Both the position numbers and the translations under genes were made by a program. A stretch of DNA of 10,826 nt, taken from Micromonosporaceae bacterium (GTDB lineage Bacteria; Actinomycetota; Actinomycetes; Mycobacteriales; Micromonosporaceae). Shown here piece after piece: positions 1 to 6,300 of the stretch. Positions within the stretch are counted from its first letter, which is position 1. Each line of letters starts with the position of its first letter. The notes beneath the pieces were generated by a model. It made no database searches and was not told where the DNA came from. It saw nothing but the letters and a program-made list of their open reading frames with translations. The stretch covers positions 1 through 10,826 of the forward strand of contig JADGGF010000105.1 of assembly GCA_019690055.1 (NCBI GenBank), in the 5' to 3' direction.

Positions 1-19
1 GGCCAGCATGCCGCTGGCC
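1..19. repeat. Small inverted repeat at the window edge
   Basis: GGCCAGC (1-7) and GCTGGCC (13-19) are perfect 7-bp arms around a five-base spacer. No T-run follows on either strand, so a classical intrinsic terminator is not supported. Frame 2 stays open from base 2 to a TGA at 32-34, so this could be the 3' end of a gene outside the window, but ten codons are too few to judge. Confidence 0.35.
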
Positions 20-195
20 CTGCCCCGCCGCTGACCGGCTGTCAAGTGTCTGCGAACGCGGCGGGCCATGGCTTGGACCCGGATCGTCCCGCGGAGGGTG
101 CTGGTGCACCACCTTGTGGGGGAGAGTCGCGTCGGCGGAGACGGACGCTGCGATCGAGCGTGTGGAGCTGTTTCCTCAAGCCTGGTAGGGGAGGC

Positions 196-626
196 GTGAG
201 CGTCCACCGCGAGTCGGTGCGCATGGTGATGCAGGAGCTGATTGAGGCTGAGGCCACTTAGGTGATCGGCGTGGGCAGGTACGAGGGCACCGACATCCGG
301 GTCGCAGAGCGCGACGGGTAACGGCCCTGACCTGTTTGTAGGTGCGCAGCACGGTCTCCCAGGTCGTTTCCATACGGTGGTGGCAACTGGGATACCGCCG
401 ACGGTGGCCGGAAAGCCCTCGGCTTGGACGTCGCGACAGCGAGGACCAGGTGTTCTGGCGCGGCTTCCTGACCGGCCTCAAGCTCCGGGAGCTGTCGGAG
501 GTGCAGCTGGTCATCTCCGACCAACATGCCGGTCTCCTGGCTGCTCTCACACGCTGCATCAAGGCACCGCGCACCAGCATTGCCGGGTGCACCTCGCCCG
601 CAACCCGGTCGTCTCCCACCGGCCCG
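196..626 (+). pseudogene. Decayed, internally deleted IS256-family transposase fragment
   Basis: This is a remnant of a DDE transposase of the IS256/Mutator family. Its pieces lie in family order but in different frames. At 196-258 the sequence HRESVRMVMQELIEAEAT matches the N-terminal region. At 262-318 a GRYE stretch leads towards the usual NGYRPR motif, where TAG (259), TAA (319) and TGA (328) interrupt the frame. At about 371-445 there is VVATGI and then ALGLDV. At about 438-565 there is SEDQVFWRGFL and VISDQHAGLLAAL, around the second catalytic aspartate. At about 566-626 CRVHLARN appears in another frame. Only about 40 bases separate the N-terminal block from VVATGI, where intact family members have roughly 115 residues, so the segment with the first catalytic Asp has been deleted. 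Nothing resembling the C-terminal part with the catalytic Glu is seen. The copy is dead. Family assignment rests on remembered consensus motifs, not an alignment. Confidence 0.8.
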
Positions 627-821
627 TTATCACCCCGAGCTGCTGCCCAACGCCCAACTGGTGGCTGACCACCCTTACCTAGTTGGCTGGTCAACGAGAC
701 CGTCACCGCCGTGCGTCGGCGCTTCACAGGGGGGTTGCGCAGCCACGTGGCCGGCACGGTCAACGTTGAGGCGAGATGGGAATGTTCCGAGCCGGTGCCC
801 CGCTTAGATGTAACACTGTCA
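627..821. other. Non-coding gap between IS remnant and hypothetical ORF
   Basis: No convincing gene is visible. Frame 3 is open from 669 and reads a plausible stretch (LVNETVTAVRRRF, 690-728), but I recognise no family and it has no credible start. The DNA becomes locally less GC-rich around 803-832, which would suit a promoter for the following ORF. A box TGTAACACTGTCA at 809-821 is an imperfect palindrome resembling operators of some TetR-type regulators, though weakly. The right end of the IS is not identifiable here. Confidence 0.4.
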
Positions 822-1761
822 TTGTTCGTAACGGCCCCGCTGCGGTTTCGCGCAAGCGGTCTGGGTCCTCGACGCCATCACTCACACTTCGATAGCCGAC
901 CGGTCCGAGGCCATTCAGCCGGCAGCCGCGGATGCGATCGCCGGCACCAGCGTCCTGCTGTCCCGGTTGCGCGCAATGGTTCCGGAGATCGTGGACGGCC
1001 CCGTCGCGTTGGATCGACAGGCCTGGGTAGGCACGGGCCCGCCGGCCGGGCAGTTCCTTCCGGATACCGTGCTGCGGTCCCTTTCGGGCACCCAACTGTG
1101 CCCGTCGACGTTCGTCGATGTCTGGGATCTCGCTGACATCCCGCCCAGCACCAAGCCGTTCTGGTGCGGCCTGCACACCTCGACCACCCTGCCCAGCGCG
1201 GAAGGCCTGTGGGAGATCCACCTCGATACCACGCGAACGACGCTCTTCCCTCGGCCGTGGTACGTCTGGGCGGCGTTGGTCCGGCCGGACGCCCGCGTCC
1301 GGGAGATCCCGACCGCGACCGCGTGGGCAAAGTTCGTCTCCACCTATCCGTTGGAGCACGACGGACTCATCTATCCCGATTGGCGCCGCGTGGCCCGGGA
1401 CTACGACGGCGTCCACATGACGCTGCACGCGGTCGCCGCGACCCAGGGCCTCGAGATGCGGGTCGATGGCGCGACCATCGCCGCCCCCTACTACGGTCTC
1501 GAGTCGACGTTCTGGCTGCACTGGGCCTTCACGTCGCCCGAGCTAGGCGCGGGCGGCGGCGGTCAGCGGTGGCGAGCGCGCAGGGCCTCGAGGGCCTTGT
1601 CGGCGTGCATGTTCATCCGGAGCTCGCTGCGGATGACGTCGAGGACCCGGGAATCCGTGTCGATCACGAACGTCACCCGTTTGGTGCGATTGAAGCCGAG
1701 GTCCCGCTTCACGCCGAACTGCTCGCGGACGGTGCCGTCGGGGTCGGAGAGCAGCGGATAG
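822..1761 (+). pseudogene. Frameshifted hypothetical protein (unknown function), probable pseudogene
   Basis: Frame 1 is open from 832 (after TAA at 829-831) to TAG at 1759-1761. From about 846 to 1548 it reads like a genuine soluble protein with many Trp, Tyr and Pro residues: QAVWVLDAI, then WDLADIPP, FWCGLHTSTTL, LWEIHLD, then WYVWAALVRPDARVREI, and finally YPDWRRVARDYDGVHMT and STFWLHWAF. I cannot assign a family; it resembles uncharacterised single-copy actinobacterial proteins. No ATG, GTG or TTG occurs in frame before 967, yet protein-like sequence starts 120 bases earlier. Removing one T from the TTT at 846-848 would join it to frame 3, giving ...APLRFAQAVW with a possible TTG start at 822. 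The tail beyond about 1550 is low-complexity and runs antisense through bcp, so the native stop is probably lost; a TAG lies one frame away at 1544-1546. It may be dead, like the adjacent IS fragment, or sequencing errors could mimic this. Confidence 0.55.
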
Positions 1762-2018
1762 CCGAGTGTGTGCCGGGCGGCGAAGCGGGCCTGCTTCTCC
1801 ACCGTGTCGTGACTGATGCCGACCGGTTGGGCCCCGACGGCCCGGAACTCGGCGGCCAGGTCGCGGAAGTGGCAGGCCTCGGCCGTGCAGCCGGAACTCA
1901 TCGCCGCGGGGTAGAAGAACAGCACCACCGGGCCGTGCTCGAGCAGGCTCGAGAGTCTGCGCGGGGTGCCTGTCTCGTCGAGCAGCTCGAAATCAGCAAC
2001 GACATCGCCGGGCTTCAT
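1563..2018 (-). CDS. bcp: Thioredoxin-dependent peroxiredoxin, Bcp/PrxQ type
   Basis: This 151-residue cytoplasmic protein reduces hydrogen peroxide and organic hydroperoxides using thioredoxin. The length is normal for the atypical 2-Cys PrxQ subfamily. Visible features are the N-terminal GDVVADFELLDETG strand region and the active site YPAAMSSGCTAEAC. In that site Pro37, Ser41 and the peroxidatic Cys44 form the PxxxSxxC motif, and the resolving Cys49 lies five residues on, the PrxQ arrangement. The conserved Arg is Arg114 in KRVTFVID. The usual family text after YP is a charged KxxT run; here it is AAMS, a mild variant. The ATG at 2016-2018 is the only sensible start, since the thioredoxin fold begins at once. 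No Shine-Dalgarno is apparent, but a TAGAGT box sits six bases upstream, suggesting a leaderless mRNA. The gene is divergent from the DUF3754 gene, and its 3' end is covered antisense by the overrunning hypothetical ORF. Confidence 0.95.
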   Translation of the reverse strand: MKPGDVVADFELLDETGTPRRLSSLLEHGPVVLFFYPAAMSSGCTAEACHFRDLAAEFRAVGAQPVGISHDTVEKQARFAARHTLGYPLLSDPDGTVREQFGVKRDLGFNRTKRVTFVIDTDSRVLDVIRSELRMNMHADKALEALRARHR

Positions 2019-2024
2019 GGCGCG

Positions 2025-2030
2025 ACTCTA
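2025..2030 (-). promoter_or_regulatory. Predicted -10 box for leaderless bcp transcription
   Basis: On the minus strand TAGAGT matches the actinobacterial TANNNT -10 consensus. Exactly six bases separate it from the bcp ATG, which would put the transcription start on the A of the start codon, a layout common for leaderless actinobacterial genes. The -35 region is weak: TAGAAG at 2048-2053 with a 17-bp spacer matches three of six positions of TTGACA. The missing Shine-Dalgarno agrees with this reading. Confidence 0.45.
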
Positions 2031-2083
2031 GCCCCGGTGGTTCATCACTTCTACTCTTGCGCCGGGACCGAGCCGGTTCCGGT

Positions 2084-2090
2084 GAGGAGG
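2084..2090 (+). promoter_or_regulatory. Strong ribosome binding site of the DUF3754 gene
   Basis: GAGGAGG lies seven bases before the ATG at 2098 and fixes that start. A possible -10, TACTCT at 2052-2057, lies upstream, but the matching -35 position (TAGCCC) is poor. Confidence 0.75.
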
Positions 2091-2097
2091 CGTAGTC

Positions 2098-3393
2098 ATG
2101 AAGGGTGAGCACTTCCTGCCGTTCCGCCGCACCGACGTCGTGGCGATGTGCGCCGACGATCTCTCCGGCGCCGAGCGCGAGGAGTTCTCCGCGTTCGCCC
2201 GCATGCTGTCCAGCCTCGTGCATCACCGGTTCCATGAGCGGATCGAGCGGCTCAAGGACGCCTACCACCCGTTCCACCCGGAAGCGGACACCCGTCCGTT
2301 GCGGCCCCTGTCACCGGCCGAACGGCAGGCGGCTCTGGCGGTCATCGAGGAGGAGCTGGTCGCCCTGGCCCGCGCGGCGAACTTCATCCCGATGAGCCTG
2401 GCCGAGGTCGAGGAGGCGATGGCGGGGCACTCTCTGCTCAAGCTGCGCCTGGAGCTCGACACCCGGGACGTCGACACGGTGCTGCTGTTCCGGCGCGGCG
2501 AGTCCGTACGAACTCGGCGGGAGAAGCGCCTGTACGGCCTGTGGCGGCGGCAGGTTTCGTACGTCTCCTACGCCCGCGTGCTGGTCTACGCCAAGTTCAA
2601 GGAGGCCGAGCACTTCACCGAGGCGGCCGCGCAGGACCTCCCGTTCCGGCCGGGATCGGTCATTGTCAAGCTGTTCCAGAACGTACCCCGGCAGGACCTG
2701 GAGATGATCTTCCCCAATGTCCGGGTGCGCATGCGACTGATTGACAAGCTTCTCATCGGAGTGCCAGCGCTCTTCTCCGGCATCGTCGTCATCGCGACCA
2801 AGCTGGTCACCGTGCTCGGGCTGATCGTGACCGTGATCGCGTTCTGGCTCGGGCTGCGCAAGAACGTCGATACGATCGAGAGTACGCAATGGGTCGCGGC
2901 CGGCCTCGGCTTGTTCGCCGTCGGCGGCTACGTCACCCGCCAGATCAGCGCCTTCATGAACCGCAAGATCCGGTTCATGAAGGCGCTGTCGGAGAACCTG
3001 TACTACCGGAACCTCGACAACGACGCCGGTGTCTTCCACCACCTGCTCGACGCGGCCGAGGAGGCCGAGGTCATCGAGGCCGTCCTGGCCTACCACTTCC
3101 TGCGCCGCGCCGGCACCCCGCTGACGCTCGCGGAACTCGACGATCGGGTGGAGCGGTGGTTCCGGGAGCGTTGGGACCACGCGTTCGACTTCGAGGTCGA
3201 CGACGGCGTGCGCAAGCTCCGCGAGCTCGGCCTGGTCACCACCGACGGGGACGGACGGCTGGCCCCGGTTCCCCTCGATGCGGCGCTGCGTCGCCTCGAC
3301 CGGCTCTGGGCCGACGCCTTCACCGACCCGGAGCCGCCCACGATCCAGGACCCGGCCGGCCCGGTTCCGGCGCCGACCCCGGCGTCAGCTTGA
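2098..3393 (+). CDS. DUF3754 (TMEM143-like) integral membrane protein
   Basis: This 431-residue protein belongs to the DUF3754 family, which also includes mitochondrial TMEM143; no biochemical function is established. The diagnostic stretch is residues 188-222: VIVKLFQNVPRQDLEM, then FPNVRVRMRLIDKLLIG. It leads into a hydrophobic block at about 217-252 that could cross the membrane twice, and a further segment at about 264-281. After these come the family motif SENLYYRNLDND (298-309) and a cytoplasmic tail. Residues 1-185 are soluble and charged, with no signal peptide. Residues about 320-405 look like a winged-helix domain: helices, an LTLAELDDRV turn, then VRKLRELGLV followed by a short DGDGRL wing. 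The C-terminus is a Pro/Ala-rich tail. The ATG at 2098 is backed by GAGGAGG. The stop overlaps the convergent gdh stop by 9 bp. Family call is confident; role is unknown. Confidence 0.88.
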   Translation: MKGEHFLPFRRTDVVAMCADDLSGAEREEFSAFARMLSSLVHHRFHERIERLKDAYHPFHPEADTRPLRPLSPAERQAALAVIEEELVALARAANFIPMSLAEVEEAMAGHSLLKLRLELDTRDVDTVLLFRRGESVRTRREKRLYGLWRRQVSYVSYARVLVYAKFKEAEHFTEAAAQDLPFRPGSVIVKLFQNVPRQDLEMIFPNVRVRMRLIDKLLIGVPALFSGIVVIATKLVTVLGLIVTVIAFWLGLRKNVDTIESTQWVAAGLGLFAVGGYVTRQISAFMNRKIRFMKALSENLYYRNLDNDAGVFHHLLDAAEEAEVIEAVLAYHFLRRAGTPLTLAELDDRVERWFRERWDHAFDFEVDDGVRKLRELGLVTTDGDGRLAPVPLDAALRRLDRLWADAFTDPEPPTIQDPAGPVPAPTPASA

Positions 3394-6300
3394 TGTCCCG
3401 GTGCGCACGAGGGTGCGGATCTGGCGCAGGAGTACGGACAGCGGCGCCAGGTCGCTGGCCGTGTCGGTCAGCTCCGCCAGGGCCTGGGCGGTCCGGGCCA
3501 CCCTCGCCTCGTTCGCCTGTTCCCACTGCCGGACGCGCTCCACGGCGTCCAGGCTCGGGTCGGTGGAGGCGAGCACGGTCGCGGTGAGTTCGGCCAGCAC
3601 GGCGTAGAGGTCGTAGCGCAGCGCCATCCGGGCCATCGTCTGCCACCGGGTCTTGCGGGGGAGGGCGGAGATCCGCGACAGCAGTTCGTCCACCGTGAAG
3701 CGTTCCGACAGGACGAAGTAGACACTCGCGACTTCGGTGACGTCCCGGCCGGTGCGCTCGGCGACCTCGACCACGTCGAGCAGGCCGAAGGCGTACGGTA
3801 TCCGCGTCCCCCAGGCGGCGACGTCCTCCGGCAGCCCGCGCGCCACGAACGAGTCCGTGAACGCCTGCAGGGCCTGCCGTTCCCGGCCCTGGAACAGCTC
3901 GGGCAGCCTGGGCAGCAGCGCCGTCACGCCGGGCTTGAACCGGGCGACCTCCGCCGGCACATCGATACCGGTCCGCGAGGCGACGAGCCAGCGTACGGCC
4001 CGATCGACCAGGCGGCGCACCTCCAGCAGCAGCGCGGTCTGCTCACCGGCCGGGACGGTGCCGTCCAGGGCCTCGACGGCCCGCCAGAAGGCGGGCAGGT
4101 CGTAGACGTCGCGCACGACGACGTAGGCCCGCAGGATGTCGGCCACGCTCGCGCCGGTCTCCTCCTGCGCCCGGAACAGGAACGACAGGCCGCACCGGTT
4201 GAGGGCCTCGTTGACCAGACGGGTGGCCACCAGCTCGCGGCGCAGCCGGTGCCCCGCCATGCGGTCACCGAAGCGCTCCCGCAGGGGTGTCGGGAAGTAC
4301 TCCACCAGCACCTGCTGGGTCCAGTCGTCGTCCGGCAGGGGCGACGCCTGCACCTGTCGAGTCGCCCAGATCTTGGCGTAGGCGAGCAGGACCGCCAGTT
4401 CGGGCGAGGTGAGCCCGGTGCCCTCGGCGAGCCGCGCCGCGAGGGCCTCGTCGCTGGGCAGCGCCTCCAACGCCCGGTCGAGCAGCCCGTCGCGCTCCAT
4501 CTCCGCGATCATCCGCTGGTGCACCGGAAGCAGTGAGGCTGCCTGGACCCGGGACGCCCCGAGCGCGTTCGCCTGGTGGTAGCTGTCGCGCAGCACGTGC
4601 GCGGCGACCTCGTCGGTCATGTCGGCGAGCAGTGCGTCGCGCTCGGCCCGGGCCAGGGTGTCCGTGCCGGCCGATCCATCGAGCAGGATCTTGATGTTCA
4701 CCTCGTGGTCGGAGCAGTTGACGCCGGCGCAGTTGTCGATGAAGTCGGTGGCGATGTAGGCGAGCCGGCGGCCGTCGGCGTCGACCCAGCCGCCCGCCAG
4801 CGCGTACTCGATCCGGCCCCGCTGGGTGAGCCCGAGGTTCCCCCCTTCCGCGACGATCTTCGCGCGGACCTCGGCCCCGTTGACCCGCACGGCGTCGTTC
4901 GCCTTGTCCCCCACGTCCTGGTGGCTCTCCGTGGTGGCCTTCACGTAGGTGCCGATGCCGCCGTTGAAGAGCAGGTCCACCGGCGCGCACAGGATCGCCC
5001 GGATGAGCGCGGTCGGCGACAGCGAGGTGACCGTCTCGTCCGCGATGCCCAGCGCCCGTCGCATCTGCGCGGAGACCGGGATGGCCTTGGCGCTGCGGGG
5101 CCAGACGCCGCCGCCGGGCGAGATCAGAGACCGGTCGTAGTCGTCCCAGGACGATCCGGGCAGCTGGGCCAGACGCTGTCGCTCCACATAGGACTTCGCC
5201 GCCACGGGATCGGGGTCGACGAAGATGTGCCGATGGTCGAACGCGGCGACGAGCCGGATGTGCTCCGAGTAGAGCATTCCGTTGCCGAACACGTCTCCCG
5301 ACATGTCGCCGATGCCGACCGCGGTGAGGCCTGTCTGCGATATGTCGATATTCATCTCGCGCAGGTAGCGCTTGATCGACTCCCAGGCGCCGCGGGCCGT
5401 GATGCCCATCTTCTTGTGGTCGTACCCGGCCGAGCCGCCCGAGGCGAACGCGTCGCCGAGCCAGAAGCCGTACGCCGACGAGATCTCGTTCGCGATGTCG
5501 GAGAAGGCGGCGGTGCCCTTGTCGGCCGCGACCACGAGGTACGGGTCGTCGCCGTCGTGCCGCACCACGTCGGGCGGTGGCACCACGGCCCCGCCCACGA
5601 TGTTGTCGGTGACGTCGAGCAGGCCGGAGATGAACTGCCGGTAGCAGGCCACGCCCTCGGCCTGATAGCTCTCGCGGTCGGTGGCGGGCGGAGCCTGCTT
5701 GAGCACGAAGCCACCCTTCGCCCCGACCGGCACGATGACCGCGTTCTTCACCGTCTGCGCCTTGACCAGTCCCAGGATCTCGGTCCGGAAGTCCTCGCGC
5801 CGGTCCGACCAGCGCAGGCCACCCCGGGCGACCGCCCCGAACCGCAGGTGCACCCCTTCGAACCGGGGCGAGTAGACGAAGATCTCGTAGCGCGGCCGGG
5901 GCATCGGCAGGTCCGGGATCGCCGCCGCGTCGAGCTTGAAGGCGACGTACGGCTTGGGCCGTCCGTCGGCGCCTCGCTGGAAGAACGAGGTCCGCAACGT
6001 CGCCGTGACGAGCGTGAGGAACGACCGCAGGATCCGGTCCTGGTCCAGCGAGGCAACGCTGTCCAGGCGCTGCCGAATCCTGGTGACCAGCTCCTGCGCC
6101 CGATCACGCCGATCGGCGTCCGCGAGCCCGGGCTCCAGGCGGGCTCGGAACAGGGCGACGAGCAGCGCCGCCACGTCGGGGTGGGCGGCGAGCGTGCTCT
6201 CCATGTACTCCTGCGAGAAGATCGTGCCCGCTTGTCGCAGGTACTTGGCGTACGCCCGCAGGACCACGACCTCGCGCCAGGTCAACCCGGCCCGCAGCAC

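Noticed and set aside
37..60. Possible left terminal inverted repeat of the IS256 element (TGTCAAGTGTCTGC...)
   Set aside because: It looks somewhat like ends of actinobacterial IS256 relatives, but no matching right end exists in the window and I cannot verify the consensus.
760..1521. 253-codon open frame on the minus strand across the hypothetical gene
   Set aside because: Its sequence is Arg/Gly/Asp-rich with no structured pattern, whereas plus-strand frame 1 gives a varied, Trp/Tyr-containing protein.
2311..3180. 289-codon open frame on the minus strand, antisense to the DUF3754 gene
   Set aside because: The plus-strand product has family motifs and membrane segments plus a strong ribosome binding site; the antisense frame has none.
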